This document shows, piece by piece, positions 38,549 to 47,590 of a stretch of 52,177 bases of DNA. Position numbers and translations under genes: made by a program. Numbering within the stretch: position 1 is the first letter of the stretch; each line of letters opens with the position of its first letter. Below the pieces are notes generated by a model. The model was given only the letters and a program-made list of their open reading frames with translations, searched no databases and had not been told where the DNA came from. This DNA is from Siminovitchia fortis. GTDB taxonomy: Bacteria; Bacillota; Bacilli; Bacillales; Bacillaceae_C. Location of the stretch: assembly GCF_003605365.2 (NCBI RefSeq), contig NZ_QYTU02000023.1:1849-54025 (forward strand), given 5' to 3'.

Positions 38549-38578
38549 TTGGACCGGTCTCTTTTTTTATGATAAAAT
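38549..38578 (+). promoter_or_regulatory. walR operon promoter (SigA)
   Basis: TTGGAC (38549-38554), an 18-bp spacer and TAAAAT (38573-38578), 75 bp upstream of walR. A GATTGGTC/GGACCGGTC stem followed by a T-run overlaps the -35 region. Confidence 0.6.
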
Positions 38579-38653
38579 AGTGAGATTAAGAGAGAGAAAT
38601 AAACTTCGTTTGACATATATGATCATTACATGGAGATGGGAGGAGATGGGGCT

Positions 38654-39361
38654 GTGGAAAAGAAGATTTTAGTGGTTGACGACGAGAAGCCGATTGCAGA
38701 CATCCTGCAGTTCAACTTAAAGAAAGAGGGATTTACGGTACAATGTGCCTATGATGGCGAAGAGGCGCTTGAACTCGTTGAAGAAATGCAGCCTGATATG
38801 GTTTTGCTTGATATCATGCTTCCAAACCGTGACGGGATGGAAGTTTGCAGGGAAATCCGCAAGAAATATGAAATGCCGATCATTATGCTGACTGCCAAAG
38901 ATTCCGAGATCGACAAAGTCCTTGGACTTGAGCTTGGCGCGGACGATTATGTGACAAAGCCTTTCAGCACAAGGGAATTGATTGCGAGGGTGAAGGCGAA
39001 TCTGCGCCGCCATGCACAAATTGCCGATCAGCTGACGGAAGAAGAGAACGATGAAATCACCATCGGTTCGCTGACTATTCATCCAAATGCCTATGTTGTG
39101 TCCAAGAATGGAGAAACCATCGAATTGACACACCGGGAATTTGAGCTTCTCCATTATCTGGCAAAACATAGCGGGCAAGTAATGACCCGTGAACATTTGC
39201 TGCAAACGGTATGGGGCTACGATTACTTTGGGGATGTCAGGACAGTGGATGTTACGGTAAGGCGCCTCAGGGAAAAAATAGAAGATAATCCAAGCCATCC
39301 TACATGGATTGTTACAAGAAGAGGAGTAGGCTACTATTTACGCGTACCTGAACAGGAGTAG
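38654..39361 (+). CDS. walR: Two-component response regulator WalR
   Basis: Essential OmpR/PhoB-type regulator of cell-wall autolysins and synthesis. 235 residues: receiver domain with DD (9-10), phospho-acceptor Asp53 in LLDIMLP, Thr in MLTAKD and Lys in TKPFS; C-terminal winged helix ([30 protein letters not shown] split across, [15 protein letters not shown]). GTG 38654 has GGAGGAG upstream and matches the family start ([18 protein letters not shown]); the ATG at 38630 would add residues not in homologues. It heads the walRKHIJ-htrA cluster. Confidence 0.96.
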   Translation: MEKKILVVDDEKPIADILQFNLKKEGFTVQCAYDGEEALELVEEMQPDMVLLDIMLPNRDGMEVCREIRKKYEMPIIMLTAKDSEIDKVLGLELGADDYVTKPFSTRELIARVKANLRRHAQIADQLTEEENDEITIGSLTIHPNAYVVSKNGETIELTHREFELLHYLAKHSGQVMTREHLLQTVWGYDYFGDVRTVDVTVRRLREKIEDNPSHPTWIVTRRGVGYYLRVPEQE

Positions 39362-39367
39362 TCCCAT

Positions 39368-41194
39368 ATGGAAAAAGTAGGTTTTTTTCGATCGATACAT
39401 GTAAAGTTTGTAACAATCTATTTATTGCTTATTCTGATCGCCATGCAAATCATCGGCGTTTACTTTATAAATAAACTTGAAGACCAACTGATCCGGAACT
39501 TCCAGCAATCTATCGAAGGAAGGCTGTCTTTGCTGGAATACAGCCTTGTCGAGGAAATGATGAAGGACCGGACGGACGAAAGCGTTCCGCCGCTTGAAGA
39601 GGAAGTCGGCAAACTTCTTGCGGACTTTTCAGCCCAGGATATTTCAGAAGTCCGTGTCATTAATAACAGAAGCTTGATCATCGGAACCTCCGAACGGAAC
39701 AATCAGAGCATTGTCGGCCAGAAAACAACCGATGTCATGGTAAAAAGGATTTTGGCCGGCGGAAAAAAAGAAGATAAAATTTTTATAGATACACAGTCCA
39801 AGAACCGTGTCTGGATTTTGGCGACGCCTATTAAAATCGGCGGGGAAGTGGCTGGGGCCATCTACCTTGTCGCCAAAATAGAAACAGTTTTTGACCAGCT
39901 GGAAGAGATCAACCAGATTTTCATATCTGCCACGTTGGTCGCTATGGCGATCACCGCAGTACTCGGCATCCTTGTGGCCAGGACGATTACAAGGCCGATC
40001 TCTGATATGAAGCGGCAGGCAGTGGCCATGGCAAAAGGAAACTTTTCACGGAAAGTCCGTGTCTATGGAGATGATGAAATCGGCCAGCTCGCCCTTTCAT
40101 TCAACTACTTGACCCGGAAACTGCAGGAAGCGCAGGCCATGACTGAAGGGGAACGCCGGAAACTTTCATCGGTCCTTTCCAATATGACAGACGGCGTCAT
40201 CGCGACGGACCGGAAAGGGCGGGTCATTTTAATCAACGAGCAGGCTTCCCAGATGCTGAATGTTTCACGTGAAACAATGATTTCACAGCCGGTGACAGAG
40301 CTGCTTCTCTTGGATGACCAATACAGCTTTGAAGACCTTCTCGATCAGCAGGAACCGATTATCCTTGACTACGGCACGGATGATTCTCCGTTTATTTTAC
40401 GTGCCAATTTTTCCGTCATCCAAAGGGACACAGGTTTCGTAAACGGGCTGATTGTCGTTTTGCATGATGTTACGGAAGAGGAAAAAATTGAAGCGGAGCG
40501 CAGGGAGTTTGTGGCGAATGTTTCGCACGAATTGAGAACACCGCTGACTACGATGCGCAGCTATCTTGAGGCGCTTGCTGATGGAGCAATCCATGATAAA
40601 GAGCTGGCACCGCGTTTCTTAGATGTAACACAAAATGAAACGGAGCGGATGATCCGCCTTGTGAATGATCTTTTGAAATTGTCAAAAATGGACAGCAAAG
40701 ACTATGAAATCAACAGGACGTGGGTTGATTTTGTATCATTTTTCAATCATATCATTGACCGATTTGAAATGACGAAAGAGCGGCACATCACCTTCAAACG
40801 GGAGCTGCCTGACAAGGCTGTATTCATCAAGGTTGATGAGGATAAGCTGACGCAAGTAATAGACAATATCATTTCAAATGCGCTCAAATATTCTCCGGAA
40901 GGCGGCCGGGTGACATTCAGGCTGAAAATGCTCGATGACCAGATTGAAATCAGCATCAGTGACCAAGGCCTCGGTATCCCGAAAGAAAACCTGGAAAAAG
41001 TATTTGAACGTTTCTACAGGGTGGACAAGGCCCGGACGAGGCGCCTCGGAGGAACAGGGCTCGGACTTGCGATTGCAAAAGAAATGATCGGTGCTCATGG
41101 CGGAGATATTTGGGCGAGGAGCGTGGAAGGCAAAGGGACGACAATACTCTTTACGCTCCCTTACGATCCGGAACAAGAGGATGATTGGTCGTGA
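39368..41194 (+). CDS. walK: Sensor histidine kinase WalK
   Basis: Membrane kinase that phosphorylates WalR and localises to the division septum. 608 residues: helix 1 (about 13-32), an extracytoplasmic Cache-like domain (about 33-183), helix 2, HAMP (about 205-257), PAS (about 265-375), HisKA with His387 in NVSHELRTPL, and the HATPase domain (DNIISNALKYSPEGG, DQGLGIP, GGTGLGLAI). AGGAGTAG precedes the ATG; 6 bp after walR. A symmetric parS lies within it (40261-40276). walH overlaps its stop codon by 4 bases. Confidence 0.96.
   Translation: MEKVGFFRSIHVKFVTIYLLLILIAMQIIGVYFINKLEDQLIRNFQQSIEGRLSLLEYSLVEEMMKDRTDESVPPLEEEVGKLLADFSAQDISEVRVINNRSLIIGTSERNNQSIVGQKTTDVMVKRILAGGKKEDKIFIDTQSKNRVWILATPIKIGGEVAGAIYLVAKIETVFDQLEEINQIFISATLVAMAITAVLGILVARTITRPISDMKRQAVAMAKGNFSRKVRVYGDDEIGQLALSFNYLTRKLQEAQAMTEGERRKLSSVLSNMTDGVIATDRKGRVILINEQASQMLNVSRETMISQPVTELLLLDDQYSFEDLLDQQEPIILDYGTDDSPFILRANFSVIQRDTGFVNGLIVVLHDVTEEEKIEAERREFVANVSHELRTPLTTMRSYLEALADGAIHDKELAPRFLDVTQNETERMIRLVNDLLKLSKMDSKDYEINRTWVDFVSFFNHIIDRFEMTKERHITFKRELPDKAVFIKVDEDKLTQVIDNIISNALKYSPEGGRVTFRLKMLDDQIEISISDQGLGIPKENLEKVFERFYRVDKARTRRLGGTGLGLAIAKEMIGAHGGDIWARSVEGKGTTILFTLPYDPEQEDDWS
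40261..40276. promoter_or_regulatory. parS site within walK
   Basis: TGTTTCACGTGAAACA is a fully symmetric 16-bp parS sequence lying in coding sequence (peptide NVSRET). Confidence 0.93.
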
Positions 41195-42516
41195 GATATG
41201 AAACAATTAAATCAGTGCTGCTTGTTTTTCTTGTCATCACCAGCGGCGTTTTAACATGGAATCTATGGACTTTTCATCCAAAATATGAATTTAACGATGA
41301 AAAACATGTCCATGAAGTCTCCATATCTGATCCGAAAGATATTGCGGATGTCATCAGGCCGGTCAAACTCCTGCTTCATACGGACAGCGGCCACTTTGGC
41401 ATTGTGGATGAAAAGAAAGTCGGAGAGACGCTGCAGGAACTGAGCAGCTGGAATTTTTACGATCTCGGCAATGAAAGAGTTTATTCGCAGGATCAAATCA
41501 TGGCTCTATCCCAAAGGGAAAAGTCGCTGGAACTCATTTTTCCTGATCTCGTCCCTTTCGATCTGTATAAAGGTATTCTCAAATTTGAGTCAGAACGCCT
41601 GCCGGCTGGATCATTTGACCGCTTGGTCATTTATTGGGAGGACGAGTCCAAAGAAGACGGGACTGCCTATTTCATCGCAAGCAAAGAAGGAAAAGTCTAT
41701 GAAAGCCACGTCAATCATGACTATATACAAGCCCTTTTTACACGCTTGAAAAAACAGGAAAGCCAGTTTCCTGAATTCGAACGGTATGAGCTGCCGGATG
41801 GCAGAGTAAAGTATCTTCCGGCGAAAGAGACGGTCATGTACAGATATAATTATTACGCCGATTATATTGATCCGAATAAGTTTACAAGGGCATTGTTCAA
41901 GGATCCCTCCTTGGTAAGAAAAACGAGCGAGGATTCCGCTACTGAAAAATTCAGAGATAGTACAAGCGAGATGAATGTGGATAAATCGACCAGCACAATC
42001 TTTTATGTCAATCCGAGCCAGGCAATCGACCCGGCGGCCGGCCAGGCTGATACGGATCTCCTTAAGAGAAGCATCGATTTTATTAACGAGCATGCCGGCT
42101 GGACGGATAACTATAAATACTTCAGCGTTGATCCAGCCACCCAGAAGGCGACTTTCCAGCTGTTTCTGAAAGGATACCCGGTTTTTAATGTTGAAGGAAT
42201 GTCTGAAATCAAACTGTATTGGGGCAAGGAAGAGATTTACCAATACCGCAGGCCATACTTCAGCCTTGATATTCCGCTGCCTGATCCCGAAAAGGTCAAT
42301 ATGTCCTCAGGGGAAGAAGTGATGGATACATTGCTGGCGGATCCGAGTATCGACATCAATAAGCTCCAGGAGCTGATTCTCGGCTACAGAATATACAAGA
42401 ACCCGGAAAATTCGAAAGTGATTATTCTGGACCCTTCCTGGTATTATTTATACGATGGCACCTGGGAAAGATTTGAAGCGAAGGATGTTAGGGGGAATTT
42501 ACGTGGATTGGGGTAG
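41191..42516 (+). CDS. walH: WalK regulatory protein WalH (YycH)
   Basis: 441-residue bitopic membrane protein with one N-terminal helix (VLLVFLVITSGVLTW) and a large external domain of the YycH family. With WalI it contacts WalK and restrains its activity in B. subtilis. I start at GTG 41191, which overlaps the walK stop (GTGA); a TTG at 41185 is less likely. The end overlaps walI by 14 bases, so walK-walH-walI are translationally coupled. Confidence 0.92.
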   Translation: MRYETIKSVLLVFLVITSGVLTWNLWTFHPKYEFNDEKHVHEVSISDPKDIADVIRPVKLLLHTDSGHFGIVDEKKVGETLQELSSWNFYDLGNERVYSQDQIMALSQREKSLELIFPDLVPFDLYKGILKFESERLPAGSFDRLVIYWEDESKEDGTAYFIASKEGKVYESHVNHDYIQALFTRLKKQESQFPEFERYELPDGRVKYLPAKETVMYRYNYYADYIDPNKFTRALFKDPSLVRKTSEDSATEKFRDSTSEMNVDKSTSTIFYVNPSQAIDPAAGQADTDLLKRSIDFINEHAGWTDNYKYFSVDPATQKATFQLFLKGYPVFNVEGMSEIKLYWGKEEIYQYRRPYFSLDIPLPDPEKVNMSSGEEVMDTLLADPSIDINKLQELILGYRIYKNPENSKVIILDPSWYYLYDGTWERFEAKDVRGNLRGLG

Positions 42517-43318
42517 GCTGAAGTCCATTTTCATTATCGCATTCTTGATCCTCGACATTTTCCTCCTGACTCAATTGATGAATAAGCAAAAAGATAACAA
42601 GCTCGAAGAAAAGGCCGATGTCTCTTTGGAGGAAAACCTGAACAACGCCGGCATTGATTACAGCGGCATTCCGAAAGATCCGATAAAGGACCAATATATG
42701 AGTGCCAATACGAAAGTTTTCAGTGATAAAGAGGTCGAGAAACTGAAAAAAGACCAGTCAGTGACCGTCGTGGACGGGTCCATCATATATTCTGAACTGG
42801 CGCATCCCGTCAAATTGCCGGACAAGCTCAATATTCAAGAGTTGGAGCAGTATGTAAAAAATAATGTTCTATATGGAGACCAATACGGTTTCGGCAACTA
42901 TGACGAGGAAGCGGGAACCATTACCTTTTACCAAAAACATCAAGACAAATTCCTATTTAAAAATAGAAGCGCACACCTCATCTTTTATGTGAAGAAAGAT
43001 AAAGAAATCTATTCATATGAACAGACGATGCTTGAAAAGATCGAGCCGATCAGTGAAATGGAAGAAATATTGCCGGCTATCCGGGCGGTGGAAGTCATTT
43101 TCCGGAATAGGCTTCTGAAGCCGGACAGCAAGATCGACAAAGCTGAACTGGGGTATTATACGGTTGTCAATATGGAGGCCTCCCAGGTACTGACACCAAC
43201 CTGGCACTTGGTGGTTGAACATGAAGGCGAGAAAGAATCGGTGCTTGTTAATGCATTTGAAGGACAGGTTATCCAGGAAAACACGGGAAACCAGAAAACG
43301 TTATTTGAGGTGAACTGA
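42503..43318 (+). CDS. walI: WalK regulatory protein WalI (YycI)
   Basis: 271-residue YycI-family protein with one N-terminal helix (SIFIIAFLILDIFLLTQLM) and an external domain; partner of WalH in controlling WalK. GTG 42503 (VDWGRLKSIF, compare MDWNKTKSIF in B. subtilis) has AGGGGG 9 bases upstream. It begins inside the end of walH and stops directly before walJ. Confidence 0.92.
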   Translation: MDWGRLKSIFIIAFLILDIFLLTQLMNKQKDNKLEEKADVSLEENLNNAGIDYSGIPKDPIKDQYMSANTKVFSDKEVEKLKKDQSVTVVDGSIIYSELAHPVKLPDKLNIQELEQYVKNNVLYGDQYGFGNYDEEAGTITFYQKHQDKFLFKNRSAHLIFYVKKDKEIYSYEQTMLEKIEPISEMEEILPAIRAVEVIFRNRLLKPDSKIDKAELGYYTVVNMEASQVLTPTWHLVVEHEGEKESVLVNAFEGQVIQENTGNQKTLFEVN

Positions 43319-44113
43319 ATGTCGATGCAATTTAGCGTACTGGCAAGCGGAAGCTCGGGAAACGCTTTTTATATAGAGACAAAGGACCATTCCTTTCTGG
43401 TGGATGCCGGGTTGAGCTGCAAAAAAATCGGGGAGCTGATGAAACAGATTGACCGCGATCCTGCCAATCTGGACGGGATTTTCATCACCCATGAACACAG
43501 CGATCATATCAAGGGCCTCGGTGTCATGGCAAGAAAATTCAAACTGCCTATTTATGCCAATGAACGGACGTGGAAAGCAATGGACGGCCTTGTCGGGGAA
43601 ATTGCAGTGGATCAAAAATTCACGTTTGGCATGGAGACGGTGAAATCCTTCGGCTGTCTCGATATTGAATCGTTCGGCGTGTCGCATGATGCGGCCGAAC
43701 CGATGTTTTACATTTTCAGATCCGGAGAAAAGAAGCTTGTCCTGATCACGGACACGGGATATGTCAGCGACCGGATGAAAGGTCTGATTGCAGGCGCCGA
43801 TGTTTATATTTTTGAAAGCAATCATGACACGGAGATGCTGAGGATGGGAAGATATCCCTGGAATGTCAAAAGGAGAATTTTGAGCGATGTCGGCCATGTT
43901 TCCAATGAAGATGCAGCGCTTGCTATGAGCGAGGTCGTCGGTGACCGGACAAAGCGGATTTATCTTGCCCACTTAAGCAGGGATAATAATATGAAAGATC
44001 TGGCAAGAATGAGCGTGACGCAGACGCTCGCCGCAAGAGGAATAGAAATTGGCGCCCAGTTCGATCTTTTTGATACAGATCCATACATACCGACGGAGTT
44101 GTCCGCTGTATAA
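43319..44113 (+). CDS. walJ: MBL-fold metallohydrolase WalJ (YycJ)
   Basis: 264-residue metallo-beta-lactamase-fold protein. Metal motifs are [10 protein letters not shown] (residues about 59-68), the later GVSHDA and an aspartate in ITDTGYVS, with AHLSRDN near the end. YycJ proteins have been described as 5'-3' exonuclease-like and connected with mismatch-repair function and cell-wall/division coordination. The ATG lies 1 base after the walI stop, with GAGGTGAA upstream. A terminator follows; htrA is separated by a repeat. Confidence 0.92.
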   Translation: MSMQFSVLASGSSGNAFYIETKDHSFLVDAGLSCKKIGELMKQIDRDPANLDGIFITHEHSDHIKGLGVMARKFKLPIYANERTWKAMDGLVGEIAVDQKFTFGMETVKSFGCLDIESFGVSHDAAEPMFYIFRSGEKKLVLITDTGYVSDRMKGLIAGADVYIFESNHDTEMLRMGRYPWNVKRRILSDVGHVSNEDAALAMSEVVGDRTKRIYLAHLSRDNNMKDLARMSVTQTLAARGIEIGAQFDLFDTDPYIPTELSAV

Positions 44114-44142
44114 AATGGTTTAATTTTTCGCCAATAAGGAAT

Positions 44143-44195
44143 AAAGAAATGAAGATAAACGGTTAAACGTCCGCTTGTTTTCATTTCTTTTTTTA
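44143..44195 (+). terminator. walRKHIJ terminator
   Basis: AAAGAAATGAA and TTCATTTCTTT pair over a long, partly paired loop (AAACG/CGTTT type), followed by TTTTT. Confidence 0.78.
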
Positions 44196-44250
44196 CAGAG
44201 AGAAAGTATAAGATGTTTTAGCTTTAAAATTTTGAACAAAGCTATTTGTT

Positions 44251-44626
44251 GTCTAGCTCCAGCGCCTATCGACTAGCAGACTTCGCACCTGGTGTGCTCC
44301 TGCGGCGTAGCTTATTCGAGGATGTTTGGCGAACATCATAGCAAAGCTGCACGACGCCAACTCGAGGAAGCATCACACGAGGCCATCTCAAGTAGTAGCT
44401 TTCCTACGATAAGTCAACATCGGCTCGTTCCTCGCCGTGTTGTCCGGCTGCGAGCGCCATCGGCTCGAGGTCATAAGCCAATCGCTGCTGAAGGCAAACT
44501 ACGCCTTCTTCAGCGCTCGTCTTATGCTTGTCGCCGATAAGCAGGCACTCTCGCACTTCCTTATCCTTTATCTCGTCGGAGGCACTCCAGTCTGTACGTC
44601 GATGGGCAAGGCGCTTGCGCTTTTCT
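44251..44626 (+). repeat. Nested-dyad intergenic repeat, copy 9
   Basis: It begins GTCTAGCTCCAGCGCCTATC and ends GGCGCTTGCGCTTTTCT, closely like copy 1. TCGAGGTC (44465-44472) and GCTTGTC (44526-44532) are the conserved internal loop, closed outside by ATCGGC/GCCGAT and inside by ATAAG/CTTAT and a CGCTG-TGAAGGC / GCCTTC-CAGCG stem. It occupies most of the 629-bp walJ-htrA gap. Short open frames in it look non-coding. Confidence 0.86.
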
Positions 44627-44742
44627 TAACATTTTCTTGAACAGGAAGGCTTTTTTATGTGCTTTTCGGGCAGACGGATTATAATTATTCATATAGAAGG
44701 GAAACTTATCTTCATGGATGCTAATGAAAGGAATGGTGAGCA

Positions 44743-45954
44743 GTGGGATTATACGATGATCACAGTCCGAACCGTTTCAAAAACCGAGGCGGAAGGGGAG
44801 GCTTTTTTACGGGATTGATCGGCGGGCTGATCGGGGCATTGATTATTGCCATACTGGCTCCATCAGTTTTTGGGGGAAACAACAACGAAAATCCGAACAG
44901 TCCGGCAATCGAGCAAAATGAAGGAAAGACAACGAAAGAACAGGTTTCACTGGATGTGACGACAGATGTCACGAAAGCTGTAGAGAAGGCCGGAAAAGGC
45001 GTTGTGGGCATAACGAATATCCAAACAGCCAATTTCTGGGCGACAGGCGAGGAAAGCCAGCAGGCGGTAGGAGTCGGTTCCGGCGTTATTTATAAAAAGC
45101 AAGGGGATAAGGCTTATATCGTAACAAACCACCATGTGGTGGAAGATGCCACGCAGTTGGAAGTGACGCTGTCCGATGGAAAAAAAGTTCCGGGTAATCT
45201 GCAGGGAAGTGATGTATGGACAGACCTGGCTGTCGTGGAGATCAGCTCCAAAGATATTGGAGAAGGTTTTGTGAATGAGTTTGGAGACTCTGATGCATTA
45301 CATATCGGAGAGCCTGTCCTGGCAATCGGAAATCCTCTTGGCCTGGAATTTGCTGGCTCTGTGACTCAGGGGATCGTTTCCGGTGTGAATCGAACTGTTC
45401 CTGTCGATATCAATAAAGACGGCATTCCCGATTGGAATGCGGAAGTCATTCAAACCGATGCGGCCATCAACCCTGGAAACAGCGGCGGGGCGTTGGTCAA
45501 TATTGCCGGCCAGGTTGTCGGCATCAACTCAATGAAAATTGCCCAAAGCGCCGTTGAAGGCATCGGTTTTTCCATACCAATCAATTATGTCATACCGATC
45601 ATCGAAGACTTGGAAAAATTCGGCGAAGTGAAACGTCCGGCGATGGGTGTCACGCTGCGGGATGTCGCTGAAATCTCGGCCTACCACCAAGAACAGACCT
45701 TAAAGCTTCCAAAAGACGTAACATATGGGATCATGATTGAGAAGGTGATGCCAAATTCACCGGCAGCGAAAGCCGGATTGAAAGAGCTTGATGTCATCGT
45801 TGCGCTGGACGGGGAAAAAGTTGAAGATGTCGTAAGTCTTCGCAAATACTTGTACAGCAAGAAGAAGGTCGGCGACAACATGAAAGTCACATACTACAGG
45901 GGCGGCAAAAAACAAGATGCAGACGTCAAACTGACGGACGATACAAGATTATAG
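44743..45954 (+). CDS. htrA: Serine protease HtrA-like (YycK)
   Basis: 403-residue membrane-anchored DegP/HtrA protease for quality control of exported proteins. A short cytoplasmic part, one helix (about 20-44, GFFTGLIGGLIGALIIAILAP), then a trypsin-like domain with the catalytic triad His in TNHHVVEDA, Asp in WTDLAVVEI and Ser in GNSGGALVN, and a C-terminal PDZ domain (about 300-395, MIEKVMPNSPAAKAGLKELD). GTG start with GGTGAGCA upstream. Its position beside walRKHIJ corresponds to yycK/htrC of B. subtilis. A terminator follows. Confidence 0.94.
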   Translation: MGLYDDHSPNRFKNRGGRGGFFTGLIGGLIGALIIAILAPSVFGGNNNENPNSPAIEQNEGKTTKEQVSLDVTTDVTKAVEKAGKGVVGITNIQTANFWATGEESQQAVGVGSGVIYKKQGDKAYIVTNHHVVEDATQLEVTLSDGKKVPGNLQGSDVWTDLAVVEISSKDIGEGFVNEFGDSDALHIGEPVLAIGNPLGLEFAGSVTQGIVSGVNRTVPVDINKDGIPDWNAEVIQTDAAINPGNSGGALVNIAGQVVGINSMKIAQSAVEGIGFSIPINYVIPIIEDLEKFGEVKRPAMGVTLRDVAEISAYHQEQTLKLPKDVTYGIMIEKVMPNSPAAKAGLKELDVIVALDGEKVEDVVSLRKYLYSKKKVGDNMKVTYYRGGKKQDADVKLTDDTRL

Positions 45955-45959
45955 TAGGG

Positions 45960-45993
45960 AGCGGGAAGGCTTGGGAGGCTTTCCCGCTTTTCT
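45960..45993 (+). terminator. htrA terminator
   Basis: AGCGGGAA and TTCCCGCT pair around GGCTTGGGAGGC, followed by TTTCT. Confidence 0.88.
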
Positions 45994-46065
45994 ATTTAAT
46001 GTGGTAAAATAGATGTGGATAAGTTGTGTGCCTGCTGGCATTCTTTCAAAATATTGGCGGGAATC

Positions 46066-46149
46066 GTGCAATGAAAGGCTGAACTCATGCAATTGATGGT
46101 AAGGCCCGTGCAATGAAAGCCGAGAACCGTGAAATAAAAATCAGGAACT
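46066..46149. repeat. Four 21-bp GTGCAAT-type repeats
   Basis: Imperfect direct repeats with a 21-bp period begin at 46066, 46087, 46108 and 46129: GTGCAATGAAAG, ATGCAATTGATG, GTGCAATGAAAG, GTGAAATAAAAA, each ending in a GAACC/GGCCC-like tail. They are the same family as 36653-36715. They end about 20 bp before the yyzF start. A lone DnaA box TGTGGATAA is at 46014-46022. Confidence 0.75.
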
Positions 46150-46168
46150 TGTGAAAAGGGGGCAAAGT

Positions 46169-46327
46169 ATGATCTATTGCTGCAAAGAGCACGTCGAATT
46201 GGCGTTGGATATCGTGGTGGACGAACACGAAACAGCACCTGTTTTGGAGAAACTGGAAACAGAGAGCGAGTTACCCACATCCTGTAAATTTTGCAAAAAC
46301 GCGGCAGAATATATTGTGGGGAACTAA
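46169..46327 (+). CDS. yyzF: CxxH/CxxC protein YyzF
   Basis: 52-residue protein starting MIYCCKEHVELALDIVVDEH and ending in TSCKFCKNAAEYIVGN. It has CKEH and CKFC pairs, the CxxH/CxxC arrangement of the small YyzF family, which probably binds zinc. The function is unknown. AAAAGGGGG lies about 7 bases upstream of the ATG. It sits between htrA and rlmH as in other Bacillus genomes. Confidence 0.87.
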   Translation: MIYCCKEHVELALDIVVDEHETAPVLEKLETESELPTSCKFCKNAAEYIVGN

Positions 46328-46342
46328 TATTCCCACACAAAA

Positions 46343-46385
46343 TGTGGATGAATAATGTGGATATGTGGATAAGTGCTGTGGATAA
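46343..46385. other. DnaA-box cluster upstream of rlmH
   Basis: Four boxes on the same strand within 43 bp: TGTGGATGA (46343-46351), TGTGGATAT (46356-46364), TGTGGATAA (46364-46372) and TGTGGATAA (46377-46385). They lie in the 115-bp gap between yyzF and rlmH, about 37 kb from oriC. Confidence 0.82.
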
Positions 46386-46442
46386 AATGTTTGTTATGTG
46401 TTTGCAACCTGTGTGTAATCTATAAGGAAGGAATCGGACATC

Positions 46443-46922
46443 ATGAACATCACCATCATATCAGTCGGAAAGATAAAAGAAAAACATATGAAACAGGGCA
46501 TTGATGAGTACCTCAAACGCCTCTCCGCCTACACAAAAATCAACATTCTTGAACTCCCCGACGAAAAAGCCCCAGAAAACCTAAGCCAAACCCAAATGAA
46601 GCAAATCAAGCAAAAAGAGGGAGGCCGCATCCTCGATAAGATCCATCCCGATGCTCACGTCATCGCTTTGGCCATTGAAGGAAAGCAGGCAAGCAGCGAA
46701 CAATTTTCGGAACACCTGGGCCGCCTGTCAGCATCCGGGAAAAACAGCGTTGTCTTTGTTATCGGCGGGTCACTAGGATTGAGCGAAGAAGTAATGAGAC
46801 GGGCGGATGAAGCTTTGTCTTTTTCGAAGATGACATTTCCGCACCAGTTGATGAGATTGATCCTGGTGGAGCAGGTGTATCGGGCGTTTAGGATATTGAG
46901 GGGGGAACCGTACCATAAGTAA
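46443..46922 (+). CDS. rlmH: 23S rRNA (pseudouridine1915-N3)-methyltransferase RlmH
   Basis: 159-residue SPOUT methyltransferase that makes m3-pseudouridine 1915 in helix 69 of assembled ribosomes. N-terminus [14 protein letters not shown]; the knotted SAM site is formed by [22 protein letters not shown] and [20 protein letters not shown]; the C-terminal [14 protein letters not shown] is invariant. The length is exactly typical. AAGGAAGG precedes the ATG. The four DnaA boxes lie in its promoter region, so DnaA could affect its expression. Confidence 0.97.
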   Translation: MNITIISVGKIKEKHMKQGIDEYLKRLSAYTKINILELPDEKAPENLSQTQMKQIKQKEGGRILDKIHPDAHVIALAIEGKQASSEQFSEHLGRLSASGKNSVVFVIGGSLGLSEEVMRRADEALSFSKMTFPHQLMRLILVEQVYRAFRILRGEPYHK

Positions 46923-46945
46923 ATGAGGTTCAAAAAAGAACTTAT

Positions 46946-46976
46946 AAGTGGAGCACAATATTGCTTCACTTTTTTC
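46946..46976 (+). terminator. rlmH terminator
   Basis: AAGTGGAGCA and TGCTTCACTT pair around CAATAT, followed by TTTT. Confidence 0.85.
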
Positions 46977-47590
46977 TTGTTCTAAAGACTGACCATAAGA
47001 GCAAGAATGAACGCCTGCCCATGCTGCTTTTGTGTTTCCAACCCGACAACAATTTTACCGATTCCATTGTCCAGGTAGTGCCTGACAATGTGGCGGGTCG
47101 TTTTGTTCAGGAAATCGCGCAAAATGATATCAAAGGAACACTTGTTTGCCTAACAAACACCCATTCATCCCATGATTGAAGTCACGGGTGTTCTGGGCGC
47201 GTTAATAAAAAAACATCTGTTTTAAAAGATCATAAAGGCGGGCTATTGAGTGGCAACAAGTTGTATACTAAACCAAGTAAAGCTCAATTTCTCTCGATGA
47301 GAAATTGAGCTTTCAATATTTGGATAAATTAGGAATAATAGATTTCGTCCCTGATAAAGATGGTCTTTCCGTCAATTCCCTATTGAAAGAGAAGGACATG
47401 GAGATGATGTCAACAAATATTCAGCTTTTAAGCACCTGCTCCAGTAAATACTGGTTTACTGTCCGGTATGTTCGACTTATTAGGATACACAAAGAACATC
47501 GTCACCATTTAATTCACGGCAACAGCAACTGCCGCCTAAAAGTGTTAGCAGGATTAGGCTAGAATGAGTCTTCAAGAAACTGTCATGACA
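46977..47590. other. Region without a recognisable gene (probable decayed sequence)
   Basis: Two open frames on the plus strand (46961-47179, 72 codons; 47305-47562, 85 codons) lack good ribosome binding sites and resemble no family I know. The first ends in TLVCLTNTHSSHD, the second contains LGIIDFVPDKDGLSVNSLL. Around them are a hairpin with AACACCC/GGGTGTT arms (about 47155-47196) and the strong palindrome at 47280-47312. This looks like remnants of a lost gene or mobile element rather than intact genes. Confidence 0.45.
47280..47312. other. Perfect 14-bp stem-loop
   Basis: AAGCTCAATTTCTC (47280-47293) and GAGAAATTGAGCTT (47299-47312) form a perfect stem around TCGAT. There is no T-run after it. 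It could be an old terminator or a hairpin end of a mobile element. Confidence 0.6.

Noticed and set aside
44292-44640. Open frames of 67-82 codons between walJ and htrA
   Set aside because: They coincide with repeat copy 9 and have no initiation signals.
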